Source: Methylobacterium sp. R2-1
GTDB lineage: Bacteria > Pseudomonadota > Alphaproteobacteria > Rhizobiales > Beijerinckiaceae
Assembly: GCF_014191355.1 (NCBI RefSeq)
Contig: NZ_JACHWM010000006.1
Span: 62,001 to 126,000, forward strand
Length of the DNA: 64,000 nucleotides
Direction: 5' to 3'
Shown: one piece after another, positions 25,328-34,500 of the stretch
How positions within the stretch are numbered: the first letter of the stretch is position 1
Layout: every line of letters begins with the position of its first letter
Program-made: the position numbers and the translations under genes
Notes under the pieces: model-generated
Seen by the model: the letters and a program-made list of their open reading frames with translations, nothing else
Told to the model about the DNA's origin: nothing
Database searches by the model: none

Positions 25328-26089
25328 ATGCCTTCGGCCCCAGAGCGCTGCTTCGAAGGCAACCTGCTCCTGAACTGCCTGAGCCGCGAGGATCGCGGCC
25401 TTCTTCTGCCCGATATGGTGCGGCTGGAGTACCAGCGTGGCGAAACCCTGTTCGCCGCCGGCCGCGAGGTCGATTTCATCACCTTTCCCCTCGAACAGAC
25501 CGTGGTCACCCTGCTGATCTCGATGATCGATGGGCGCAGCGCCGAGACCGCCACGATCGGCCGCGAGGGGGCGGTGGGGGGTGTCGTCAGCAACGGCGGC
25601 CTGCCGGCCTCGACCCATGCCCTGATCCAGATCGCCGGTCCGGTCCTGCGGATGGAGTCGGCGCGACTCCAGGAAGTGAAACGGCACTCGGAATCCCTGC
25701 GCAACCTGTTCACCCGCTACTCCGACTGCCTGCTCGCGCAGGTGCTGCAATCGGTAGCCTGCAATGCCCTCCACCCGATCGAGGAGCGCTGCCTGCGTTG
25801 GCTCCTGACGCTTCAGGATCGGCTGGACAGCAACGTTCTGCCGATCACCCAGGAATCGCTCGCCGCGATGCTGGGCGTGCAGCGCACCTATCTCACCCGC
25901 ATCCTGCGGATGCTGCAGCAGCAGGGACTGATCGAGGTCGGGCGCGGGCGCATCACCATCGTCAACCGGGCGGCGATCGAGGAGGTCGCCTGCGAGTGTC
26001 ATGCCTGCGTCAAGCGCCATTACGAGACTGTGCTCGGCGCGGTCTACAGCCCGAGTGGGCGGCTCGTCGCGATCGAGCCACCCGAGTAG
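25328..26089 (+). CDS. Crp/Fnr-family transcriptional regulator
   Basis: A 253-residue regulator. The N-terminal cyclic-nucleotide-binding-like domain runs from FEGNLLLNCLSREDRGLL to about residue 140 but lacks the conserved cAMP-binding PRPAAT-type segment, so its ligand is unclear. The C-terminal winged helix is clear: ITQESLAAMLGVQRTYLTRILRMLQQQGLIEVGRGRI. After it comes a cysteine cluster, VACECHACVKRHYE, which could bind metal or sense redox state. ATG 25328. No gene clearly belongs to it; the next gene downstream is the HWE kinase, separated by two hairpin repeats. Confidence 0.88.
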   Translation: MPSAPERCFEGNLLLNCLSREDRGLLLPDMVRLEYQRGETLFAAGREVDFITFPLEQTVVTLLISMIDGRSAETATIGREGAVGGVVSNGGLPASTHALIQIAGPVLRMESARLQEVKRHSESLRNLFTRYSDCLLAQVLQSVACNALHPIEERCLRWLLTLQDRLDSNVLPITQESLAAMLGVQRTYLTRILRMLQQQGLIEVGRGRITIVNRAAIEEVACECHACVKRHYETVLGAVYSPSGRLVAIEPPE

Positions 26090-26090
26090 A

Positions 26091-26138
26091 GCATCGTCCG
26101 GAAAGGTGGCTTCCGGCTTTCGGAAAAAACGATGCAAA
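26091..26138 (+). repeat. Dispersed intergenic palindromic repeat, copy B
   Basis: A 48-base element beginning GCATCGTCC and ending ACGATGCAAA with core GGCTTTCGGAA, immediately after the Crp-type gene. It matches 6844-6892 (inverted) and 50249-50297. The ends GCATCGT and ACGATGC are inverted, so it can form a hairpin. Confidence 0.78.
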
Positions 26139-26147
26139 AAAAGGAAC

Positions 26148-26190
26148 CGAGAGCGTCGTCCTGGAACTTCGATCCAGGACGACGCTCTCG
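26148..26190. terminator. 18-bp perfect hairpin after repeat copy B
   Basis: CGAGAGCGTCGTCCTGGA (26148-26165) pairs perfectly with 26173-26190 across a seven-base loop. It lies ten bases beyond repeat copy B. It may be the second half of a larger compound element or a terminator for the Crp-type gene. Confidence 0.6.
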
Positions 26191-26382
26191 GTTGCGCTTG
26201 GGCCCGGATGGACATCTCGGATTCTTCATTAGGAGGCACGACGATGTCGGCGGTCGTCTTGTGCAGGGTCCGTCACCGATGCACCATCGTCGCCGTCCGG
26301 ACGGCGGGGCGCCGCAGGCGCCTCCGGAGGAAGGGCGCCGCGATCATCCGGCTTGCCGGTTCCGTCCTTGCCGGGTCCGTCC

Positions 26383-29226
26383 ATGAGCCGACCGCCCGAC
26401 GATTTCGCAGCATCCGGTGAGGCCGGGCGGCTGGCCGCGCTGGCCCGCTACGGCATTCTCGACACGCCCGCCGAGGACGCGTTCGACGACGCCGTGTCGT
26501 TGGCCGCGCAGCTCTGTGCCGCGCCGATCGCCCTCATCGGCCTGCTGACGAGCGACCGGCAATGGTTCAAGGCGCGGCTCGGCTTCACGCCGGCTGAGAT
26601 CGGGCTCGACCGCTCGTTCTGCGTCCACACGCTGGCCAGGCGCGATCTCCTGATCATCGCCGACCTCGCCGCCGACCCGCGCACCCGCACCAACCCGCTC
26701 GTCGCGGACGAGCCCCGAATGCGCTTCTATGCCGGTGCGCCTCTGGTAACCCCGGAGGGTCTGGCGATCGGCACCCTGTGCGTGCTCGACACGGTGCCCC
26801 GGCCAGAGGGCCTGAGCGCCGCGCAGGCGGCGGGCCTCGAGGCGCTGGCCCGAACGGCGATGACGCAACTCGAACTGCGCCGGGGCATCGCCGAGCGGAG
26901 GACCGAGGCCGCGATCCTGGCCGACAGCGAGCTGCGCCTGCGGCTCGCGGTCGAGGCGGCCGGTGCCGGCATCTTCGACTACGATGTCGTGGCGGGCACC
27001 CTGGCCTGGGACGGACGCACCCGCGCCCTGTTCGGGGTCGGGCCGAACGAGGCCGTGAGCTACGCCGGCACCTTCCTCGCTCGCCTCCACCCCGAGGACC
27101 GAGCGCGCACCGACGCCGCCGTGCAGGCGGCCCTCGACCCCGCCGGGCCCGGCCTGTTCGAGGCCACCTACCGCACGATCGCCGGTGACGGTCCGGGCGA
27201 CGGCACGGTGATCGCCTGGGTCGCGGCCCGCGGTACCCTCGTCGTCGAAAGCGACGGTGGAGTTAAAAGGGCGCGGCGCCTCGTCGGCACGGTGCGCGAC
27301 GTGACCGCCGAATGCACGGCGCAGGCCGCCATCGCCGCAACCGAGGAGCGCTACCGCCTCGTCACCCGCGCCACCAACGACGCGATCTGGGATTGGGACC
27401 TCGCCGCCGACCACGTGCTGTGGAACGAGGCTCTGCAGGCCGCCTATGGCTGGGCGCCGGAGGTGGTCGAGCCGACCGGCCGGTGGTGGCTCGACCATGT
27501 CCACCCCGAGGACCGCGCCGGTGTCGAGGCGGATATTCGTCGCGTCATCGCCGGCGAAGGGCACGACTGGCGCCACGAGTACCGCTTCCGCCGCGCCGAC
27601 GGCTCCTACGCCGACGTGCTCGACCGCGGCTCGATGGTGCGCCGGCCCGACGGCACGCCGCTGCGTATGATCGGTGCCATGCTCGACTTGACCGAGCGCA
27701 ACCGCGTCGCCGCCCAGCTTCGGGCGGTGGTCGAGGGCGCCAATATCGGCATCGTGCAGATCGATCCGCGCACCATGGTCGCGCTGGAGGCCAACGCCAA
27801 GCTCTGCGCGATCTGGGCGGCAGAGGAATCCGACATCGTCGGGCATTCCGTCGTCAAGTGGGCGCCGGAGGCGGATGCGGCGGAGCGTGACCATCTGCAC
27901 CGCCGGCTCGCCGCGGGCGAGATCGTGCGCGAGACGCTGGAGAAACGCTTCCGCCGCAAGGACGGGCGCCTGATCTGGTGCCGGGTCAACCTCGTCTCGC
28001 AGGTGCGCGGCGAGGCGATCCAGGCCACGGCGATGATCGAGGACATCACCGCGGAGAAGGCGGCCGAGGCGCGCCAGACGGCGCTGATCGAACTCGGCGA
28101 CGGATTGCGCGACGCCGCCGGCCTCGCCGAGATCCGCGGGATCGCGGTCCGGATCCTCGGGCGCACCCTCGATCTTTCGGATGCGGGCTGCACGTTCATC
28201 GATGCCGTCGCTGGCGGCTTGGCGATCGGGCGCGAGGCGCCCGGCGCGGGGACGGGCTCCGCGGCGTTTCCGGCCAGCCTCGCGCGGCTGCGCCGCGGCG
28301 AGATCGTGGCTGTGCCCGATCTTGCCGCCGATCCGGACCTCGCGCCGGATGCGGGCGGCGAGGCGGCCGCCGGCGCCCTGCTCGGCGTGCCGCTGATGCG
28401 GCGGGGCGACCTCGTCGGCCTCGTCTATGCCCATGCCCCCGAACCCCGGGCTTGGGAGCCGGGCGAGGTCGATTTCGTCCGCGAGGTGGCCGGGCGGGTC
28501 TCCGTGGCGCTCGCCCGCATCCAGGCCGAGGAGCAGCAGCGCTTCCTCAACCGCGAACTGAGCCATCGGCTGAAGAACACGCTGACCATGGCCCAGGCCA
28601 TCGCCTCGCAGACCCTGCGCAACGTCTCCGACATCGCCGCGGTGAAGGAGGCGCTGGTGGCCCGGCTGGTGGCGCTCGGCAAGGCGCACGACATCCTGCT
28701 CTCGGGGGAGGGCGAAGGGGCGGCGCTGGAGGCGGTGATCGCCGGCGCGCTCGCGATCCACGACGACGGCGAGCCGGGCCGCATCCACCTGTCCGGACCG
28801 GCCCTTGAAGTCGGGCCGAAGGCCGCCCTGTCGCTCGCCCTGATGATCCACGAACTCGCCACCAACGCCGCCAAGTACGGCGCCTTCTCGGTTCCAGGCG
28901 GGCGTGTCGGCGTGGACTGGACCGTCTCGCAACTGCGCTGGCGGGAGCAGGGGTATCGGCGGGAGGATGTGCAGGATGACCCGCAGGACGATTTGGAGGA
29001 TGACTTGGAGGACGAGGCGCGGGAGGTCGAGCCGGTCGTGACGCTGACCTGGGCCGAGAGCGGCGGGCCGCCGGTCGCCGTCCCGACGCGCAAGGGCTTC
29101 GGTTCGCGCCTGATCGAGCGCGGATTCTCGGGCGCGGTCGGCGGCGAGACGCAGATGATCTACGCGCGAGAGGGCGTGACCTGCCGGATCCGGGCGCCCC
29201 TGAAAGGTCTTCTCGAAAAAGAATAG
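26383..29226 (+). CDS. HWE-family sensor histidine kinase with GAF and PAS domains
   Basis: A 947-residue cytosolic sensor kinase with no evident membrane helix. Order: GAF (about 20-160, with DRSFCVHTLARRDLL), three PAS/PAC repeats (about 195-560, including LDLTERNR and IEDITAEK ends), a second GAF-like domain (about 570-700) and an HWE kinase module. The phosphoacceptor His is near residue 728 in RELSHRLKNTLTMAQAI. The N box is MIHELATNAAKYG, the W-x-E motif TWAESGGPP and the G box GFGSRLIERG. An acidic insert, VQDDPQDDLEDDLEDEA, interrupts the ATPase domain. ATG 26383 is preferred over TTG 26353. HWE kinases often respond to light or general stress; the signal here is unknown. The receiver gene that follows is its likely partner. 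Confidence 0.9.
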   Translation: MSRPPDDFAASGEAGRLAALARYGILDTPAEDAFDDAVSLAAQLCAAPIALIGLLTSDRQWFKARLGFTPAEIGLDRSFCVHTLARRDLLIIADLAADPRTRTNPLVADEPRMRFYAGAPLVTPEGLAIGTLCVLDTVPRPEGLSAAQAAGLEALARTAMTQLELRRGIAERRTEAAILADSELRLRLAVEAAGAGIFDYDVVAGTLAWDGRTRALFGVGPNEAVSYAGTFLARLHPEDRARTDAAVQAALDPAGPGLFEATYRTIAGDGPGDGTVIAWVAARGTLVVESDGGVKRARRLVGTVRDVTAECTAQAAIAATEERYRLVTRATNDAIWDWDLAADHVLWNEALQAAYGWAPEVVEPTGRWWLDHVHPEDRAGVEADIRRVIAGEGHDWRHEYRFRRADGSYADVLDRGSMVRRPDGTPLRMIGAMLDLTERNRVAAQLRAVVEGANIGIVQIDPRTMVALEANAKLCAIWAAEESDIVGHSVVKWAPEADAAERDHLHRRLAAGEIVRETLEKRFRRKDGRLIWCRVNLVSQVRGEAIQATAMIEDITAEKAAEARQTALIELGDGLRDAAGLAEIRGIAVRILGRTLDLSDAGCTFIDAVAGGLAIGREAPGAGTGSAAFPASLARLRRGEIVAVPDLAADPDLAPDAGGEAAAGALLGVPLMRRGDLVGLVYAHAPEPRAWEPGEVDFVREVAGRVSVALARIQAEEQQRFLNRELSHRLKNTLTMAQAIASQTLRNVSDIAAVKEALVARLVALGKAHDILLSGEGEGAALEAVIAGALAIHDDGEPGRIHLSGPALEVGPKAALSLALMIHELATNAAKYGAFSVPGGRVGVDWTVSQLRWREQGYRREDVQDDPQDDLEDDLEDEAREVEPVVTLTWAESGGPPVAVPTRKGFGSRLIERGFSGAVGGETQMIYAREGVTCRIRAPLKGLLEKE

Positions 29227-29318
29227 GGCGAAAAGCGACGCCGCGGGGCAACGAACCGGCCGCTCGCCGCTTGTCGGCAGGACGCCCAGGCACGCGCCGA
29301 GGACATCCGGGACGCTTC

Positions 29319-29711
29319 ATGGATCTGCCCGCTCCTCCTGCCCCGCACGGCGACGCGCGGCCGCTGGCTCTCGTCGTGGAGAGCGAGACGGGCCCGCGCA
29401 TCGAAACGGCGGATCGTCTGGCCGGAGCGGGCTTCGAGGTGCTGGAAGCCTGGAGTGCACTGAGCGCGCTCCTCCAGATCGAGCGCCACGCGACGCTGCG
29501 CCTCGTCGTCGTCGATGCCGGCCTGCCTGGGGCCGAGACCCGCTTTGCCCTGATCCACGAGATCGCTCGGCATCGGCCGGACCTGTTCCTCATCGCCCTC
29601 TCGGCCGGTCCCTCCCCCGAGCCCGGCACGCTGCCCGAAGGCGTTCGCTTCGCCGCGAAGCCGCTCACTCCGGCGCTCGCCCGGGAGGCGCTGGGGCAAC
29701 TCGCGGACTGA
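29319..29711 (+). CDS. Single-domain response regulator
   Basis: A 130-residue receiver domain without an output domain. The phosphoacceptor is Asp66 in LRLVVVDAGLPG, and Lys114 (FAAKPLTP) and the Ser in IALSAG are in place. The acidic pocket usually formed by two Asp or Glu residues is offset here to E21 and E23 in VVESETG. It follows the HWE kinase gene by 92 bases on the same strand and is probably its phosphate receiver. The last 47 bases overlap the 3' end of the convergent MFS gene. Confidence 0.78.
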   Translation: MDLPAPPAPHGDARPLALVVESETGPRIETADRLAGAGFEVLEAWSALSALLQIERHATLRLVVVDAGLPGAETRFALIHEIARHRPDLFLIALSAGPSPEPGTLPEGVRFAAKPLTPALAREALGQLAD

Positions 29712-30852
29712 TCGGCGTCGCTTGCCCCCGCCAGACCGTCGCGCTGCCGGCGATCATCGCGAACGCCACGAGGGCGCTCCCTGAGCCCGCCTTCTCCACG
29801 AGGCTTCCGAACAAGGGTGCACCGACGGTCTGGCCGACGGCGAGCGTCAGGAAGGGGATGCCGAGGCCGAGGTCGGGGCGATCGGGCAGCAGATGGATGC
29901 CCTGGATCAGAAACGTCCCGCTGGCGACGATGTAGGCGGTGCCGAACAGGCTCATGGCGGCAAAGCCCGGCACGGGGCTGGATGGGCTTGCAGCCGACCC
30001 GACCGCCAGCCCGATCTCGCCGAGGACCGTGCCGAGCAGGGCGAGGCGATGAACCCGGCCGACGCCGAAACGCGCGGTGAGGAGGCCCGTCGCCGCGCCG
30101 AGGGTGCCAGCGCTTCCCAGGGCGATCCAGGCCAGCGCGACCTGGGTTCCGGAGAAGGCGAGGTCGCCGCGCAGGATGTCCGCGCCGAACGTCCAGATGG
30201 CGGTGCTGGACAGACCCATCAGGAAGGCGCCCGCCGCCAGACCGGCCAGACCCGGACGCTTCAGGACCGTGAGCTGAAGCCCTGCGGAGCCCGACTCGGC
30301 CGGGCCGGCGGGCAGGGCGAACCGGAGCCAGAGCGTGACGATGCCGCCGAGCCCGGCGAACACGGCGTAGAGTTCGCGCCACGCCCCGTCGGTTGCGAGG
30401 GTCGCGAGCCCCGAGAACACGATTCCCGCCGCCGTGCCGGCATTGATCGTCCCGTTCGCCCTCGGGCGATCCCTCTCGCCGAAGGCCTGAGTCACGGCCG
30501 CGGCGAGCGGTGGCGAGGTCAGCCCCGTGCTCAGGCCCGTGAGCGTGATCGCCAGGCCGAGAACCCAGCCGGACGAGGCGACGGACACGAGCGCCATACC
30601 GATCGTGGCGGTGAGCCCCGCGAGCATCGCCACCCGGCGCGGGCCGAGCCGTCCGCCGAGGAGGAAGGCGAGGACGATGCCGATGCAGTAGGCCGCGAAG
30701 GCGCTGCCGCCGATCCAGCCGGCGGTGCTCGGGCTCAGTCCGAGGTCGTCGCGAATCCGGGGCAGGAGCAGGCCGTAGGCGAAGCGGGCCAGGCCGTAGG
30801 CGAGCGCGGTCAGGGCGAAGGCGGCCGCGACCAGATTGAGGCGGGCGCTCAC
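29665..30852 (-). CDS. MFS transporter
   Basis: A 395-residue major facilitator with about twelve hydrophobic helices, starting SARLNLVAAAFALTALAYGLARFAYGLLLPRI. The loop GGRLGPRRVAML corresponds to the conserved MFS loop between helices 2 and 3. The pattern resembles the YbfB/YjiJ-type exporter group; substrate unknown. The GTG start at 30852 overlaps the TetR stop as GTGA, so it is translated with the regulator gene and almost certainly controlled by it. The C-terminal tail (GQATPISPRVAPAPPGRAPE) overlaps the response-regulator gene on the other strand by 47 bases. Confidence 0.87.
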   Translation of the reverse strand: MSARLNLVAAAFALTALAYGLARFAYGLLLPRIRDDLGLSPSTAGWIGGSAFAAYCIGIVLAFLLGGRLGPRRVAMLAGLTATIGMALVSVASSGWVLGLAITLTGLSTGLTSPPLAAAVTQAFGERDRPRANGTINAGTAAGIVFSGLATLATDGAWRELYAVFAGLGGIVTLWLRFALPAGPAESGSAGLQLTVLKRPGLAGLAAGAFLMGLSSTAIWTFGADILRGDLAFSGTQVALAWIALGSAGTLGAATGLLTARFGVGRVHRLALLGTVLGEIGLAVGSAASPSSPVPGFAAMSLFGTAYIVASGTFLIQGIHLLPDRPDLGLGIPFLTLAVGQTVGAPLFGSLVEKAGSGSALVAFAMIAGSATVWRGQATPISPRVAPAPPGRAPE

Positions 30853-31397
30853 GGGCCGCGACCGCTCGCGACTGCGGCCAGCGCCCGCGCGGCCCGCTTG
30901 GCCTCCTCGATCACCGCGACGTCGCTGACGCTCGCCGCTGCGGTAGCGCCCTCGAACAGGAGCCAGACCTGAGTGGCCAAGCCCGTGTCGGCGCGCCCGA
31001 GCCCGATTTCGACGCGGCGGGCGACCGCCTCGCGAAATTCGCGCTTCTGTTGCTCGACGAGGGCCACGATCTCGGCATTGGCCGACGCGTACTCGCTGCG
31101 GGCGCGCAGGAGCATGCAGCCCCACGCCCCGTGCGTCTCCAGCCAGCGGCGCAGCGTGTCGAACAGCGAGCCGATGGGATCGATCTCGTCGGCCTCGGCT
31201 CCGAGCCGGTCCATGAACGCGCGGTGCCGCGCCTCCAGGACCGCGACCACCAGCCCGTCACGGGAGCCGAAATGCTTGTAGAGGGTGCGGGTGGAGGAGC
31301 CGGAGGGCGCCAGCAGTCGGTCGACGCCGACACCCCGGAAGCCTTCGGTCTCGAAGGTGCGGGCGGCGCCCTTGATCATCTCGGTGCGCGTGTCCAT
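30849..31397 (-). CDS. TetR-family transcriptional regulator
   Basis: A 182-residue repressor-type protein with the N-terminal TetR helix-turn-helix: MIKGAARTFETEGFRGVGVDRLLAPSGSSTRTLYKHFGSRDGLV. The C-terminal ligand domain is of typical length. A near-perfect inverted repeat sits 8 bases upstream of ATG 31397 and is a likely autoregulatory operator. The MFS gene follows with overlapping stop and start. The pair therefore looks like a ligand-induced export unit; the inducer is unknown. Confidence 0.9.
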   Translation of the reverse strand: MDTRTEMIKGAARTFETEGFRGVGVDRLLAPSGSSTRTLYKHFGSRDGLVVAVLEARHRAFMDRLGAEADEIDPIGSLFDTLRRWLETHGAWGCMLLRARSEYASANAEIVALVEQQKREFREAVARRVEIGLGRADTGLATQVWLLFEGATAAASVSDVAVIEEAKRAARALAAVASGRGP

Positions 31398-31404
31398 GCG
31401 CGGA

Positions 31405-31428
31405 CATGTAAAGCGATCGTTTTACATG
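31405..31428. promoter_or_regulatory. TetR-type operator ahead of the TetR-MFS operon
   Basis: CATGTAAA-N8-TTTACATG is a perfect 8-bp inverted repeat, and the inner eight bases (GCGATCGT) are almost symmetric too. It is 8 bases upstream of the regulator start codon and has the length and symmetry of TetR-family operators. Confidence 0.75.
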
Positions 31429-31463
31429 GCAAGCCTGGGACGCCCCGGGGTACGGACCGCCCT

Positions 31464-31488
31464 CCCCGTCCGTGACGCACGGACGGGG
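31464..31488 (-). terminator. Hairpin after the second RND permease gene
   Basis: CCCCGTCCGT (31464-31473) pairs perfectly with ACGGACGGGG (31479-31488) across a five-base loop, 13 bases beyond the permease stop. No T-run follows on the minus strand. Confidence 0.5.
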
Positions 31489-31500
31489 TCTCGGCGGAGC

Positions 31501-34500
31501 CTATGCCGCCGGCACCGCCTCCTCCTGCCTCTTCTCGCCTTGCCCGCCCTCCTTGGTCTCCTCTCCGCGCAGCCGCTCGGCGGCGACGTAGAAGACCGGG
31601 GTGACGAACAGGGTCAGGATCGTGGCGACCAGCAGGCCGCCGATCACCACCGTGCCCATGGAGAGACGGGCATTCGCCCCCGCGCCGCTGGCGATGGCGA
31701 GCGGCACCGAGCCGAGGATGAAGGCGAACGAGGTCATCAGGATCGGGCGCATGCGCATCCGCGTGGCGTGCTTGGCCGCCTCCAGCGCGTCCTCGCCCTG
31801 CCGGCGCAGGTCCTCGGCGAAGGAGACGAGCAGGATCGAGTTCTTAGCCGCCAAGCCGACGAGGAGCAGCAGGCCGATCTGTCCGAACACATCGAGCGGC
31901 ATGCCGCGCAGGGCCAGGAATCCGACCGCCCCGAAGATGGCGAGCGGGGTGGCGAGCAGAATCACCAGCGGCAGGCGCAACGACTCGTACTGCCCGGCCA
32001 GGAAGCAGAAGATCATGAACACGCCGAGGGCGAAGATCAGCGGCGCGACGTTGCCGGCGATCTTCTCCTGATAGGCGACCTCGGACCATTCGATGGAGGT
32101 GTTGCGCGGCAGGTCGTCGGCCAACTCCTCGACCGCCTCGATCACCGTGCCGGAACTGGAGCCGGGGGCGACCGTCACCGCGACCTCGATCGCCGGATAG
32201 GTGTTGTAGGACAGGACCGCCGTCGGACCCGTCGTGAACTTCGCCTGGACGAGCGACCCGAGGCGCACGGGCTCGCCTTGCGCGTTGAGGACGGTGAGCG
32301 CCTCCAGATCCTGAAACAGGCGCCGCCCGGAGGCGTCGCTCTGGACATACACTTGGTAGACGAAGCCGAACCGATTGAAGAGGTTGACGAAGCTCGACCC
32401 GACATAGGTGCCGAGCGCCTCGAACAGCCGCGCCAGCGGCACGCCGAGCTGCTCCGCCTTGGCCCGGTCGATGTCGAGGCGGATCTGCGGCACGCCCCAA
32501 TCGGTGGTCGGCGTCGCGCTCGCCACCCCGGGCAGGTCCCGGATCTTCTCGATGAACGCGTTCGCCGTCTGCGCCAGCCCGAGACCGCCATTGCCGGAGC
32601 GGTCCTGGATCTCGAGCGTCAGGCCGCCGCGGGAGCCGAGCCCCGGCAGCGGCGACGGGTTGGCGATGCGCACCTGCCCGTCGGGATCGTGCTTGAAGCG
32701 CTCCTCCATGTCGCGGATCAGGTCGTCGACGGTGGTCGTGCGCTCGTCCCAGGGCTTCATGACCGGGATGTTGAAGCCGTAGAACGGAGCCACCGTGTCG
32801 GCGAGGAAGCTGCGCCCGCTGACCCCGATGGTGTGGTCGACGTCGTCGCGGGCGCGCAAAGCCGCGCCGAAGCGGGCGTTCATCGCCTCGGTGCGCTGCA
32901 CCGAGGCGCCGAGTGGCATCGCGACCTCGGCATAGAGGTAGCCCTGGTCCTCGTCCGGTACGAAGCCGGTGGGACGCTGCATCAGGAGCAGCAGGGTGGC
33001 GCCGGCAAACAGCGCGAAGACCACGAGCGTCAGGACGACGTGGCGGGCGAGCCCGCCGATCGTGCGGGCAACGAAGTCGGCCGAGCGGTCCAGGGCGCGG
33101 TTGAACCAGTCGAGCGGCTTGCGCCACCAGCGCGTCTTCTGTGGTCCGTGCGACCTCAGGAGTAGGCCGCACAGGGCCGGCGTCAGGGTCAGCGACACGA
33201 TCGCCGAGATCAGCACCGAGATGGCAATGGTGAGCGCGAACTGGTTGTAGAGCTGGCCCGTCAGGCCGGGGATGAAGGCCACCGGCACGAACAGGGCGGC
33301 GAGCACCAGGGTCGTGGCGATGACGGGCCCGCCGATCTCGTTGACCGCCTCGCGGGAGGCGGGCTTCGGCTCCATCCCCTCGGCCATCAGCCGCTCGGTG
33401 TTCTCCACGACGATGATCGCGTCGTCCACCACGAGGCCGACCGCGAGGACGAGGCCGAGCAGGCTCAAGGTGTTGAAGGAGAAGCCGAGCAGTGCCATCG
33501 GCCCGAAGGTGCCGATCAGCGCGATCGGCACGGCGATGGTCGGGATCAGCGTGGCGCGCCAGTTCTGCAGGAACAGGTAGGTGACGACCGTGACGATCAG
33601 GATCGCCTCGAACAGGGTCCGCACCACCTCGTAGATCGCCTCCTTGACGAACTCGGTGGAGTCGAGGGCGATGGTGTAGTGCAGGCCGGGGGGAAAGCGC
33701 TTGGCGAGATCCGCCATGGTCTCGCGCGTCCCGTTCATCACCTCGACCGCGTTGGCGTCCGGGTTCTGGAAGATGCCGAGCGTCGCCGAGGGCTTGCCGT
33801 CGAAGTTCGAGGTGACGCCGTACTGCTCCGAGCCGAGCTCCACCCGCGCCACGTCCGAGACGCGCACCACCGAGCCGTCGGGGTTGGCCCGCAGGACGAT
33901 GTTGCCGAACTCCTCCGGCTTCATCAGCCGGCCCTTGGTGACGAGCTGCAGCTCGAACGGCGTGGCGCGGTCCATCGGCAGCTTGCCGAGCGAGCCCGTC
34001 GTCACCTGCGCGTTCTGAGCCTGGACCGCCTGGAGCACCGTCTCGGTCGAGAGGGACAGCGCCTCCATCTTGGCCGGATTGAGCCAGATGCGCATGGCGT
34101 AGCGCATGTTGGAGAAGTTCAGGATGCGGCCCATGCCGGTGACGCGGCGCAGGGGCTTGATGACCTGGGTCTCGGCGTAGTTGGCCAGGAACAGCTCGTC
34201 GAAACCGGTGCTCTCGTCGGCGTAGAGCACGACGTTGCCGAGCCGCTGGCGCGACGATTTCTGGATCTCCAGCCCCTGCGCCCGCACCGCTTCCGGAAGC
34301 TTGGCCTCGGCGCGGCTCGAACGTGTCAGCACTTCCGCCGCGGCGGCGTCGAGGTTCGAGCCGACCTCGAAGGTGGCGTCGATCGAGACGCTGCCGTCGG
34401 TCGAACTCGTCGATTGGATGTAGATGAGGTGGGGGGCGCCGTTGATCTCCTGCTCCAGCGGGATCGCGATCGACTCGTAGGCCTGCTGGGCGGAGGCGCC

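Noticed and set aside
26344..28932. 862-codon leftward frame opposite the HWE kinase
   Set aside because: Shadow of the kinase gene; no motifs, while the plus strand has complete kinase signatures.
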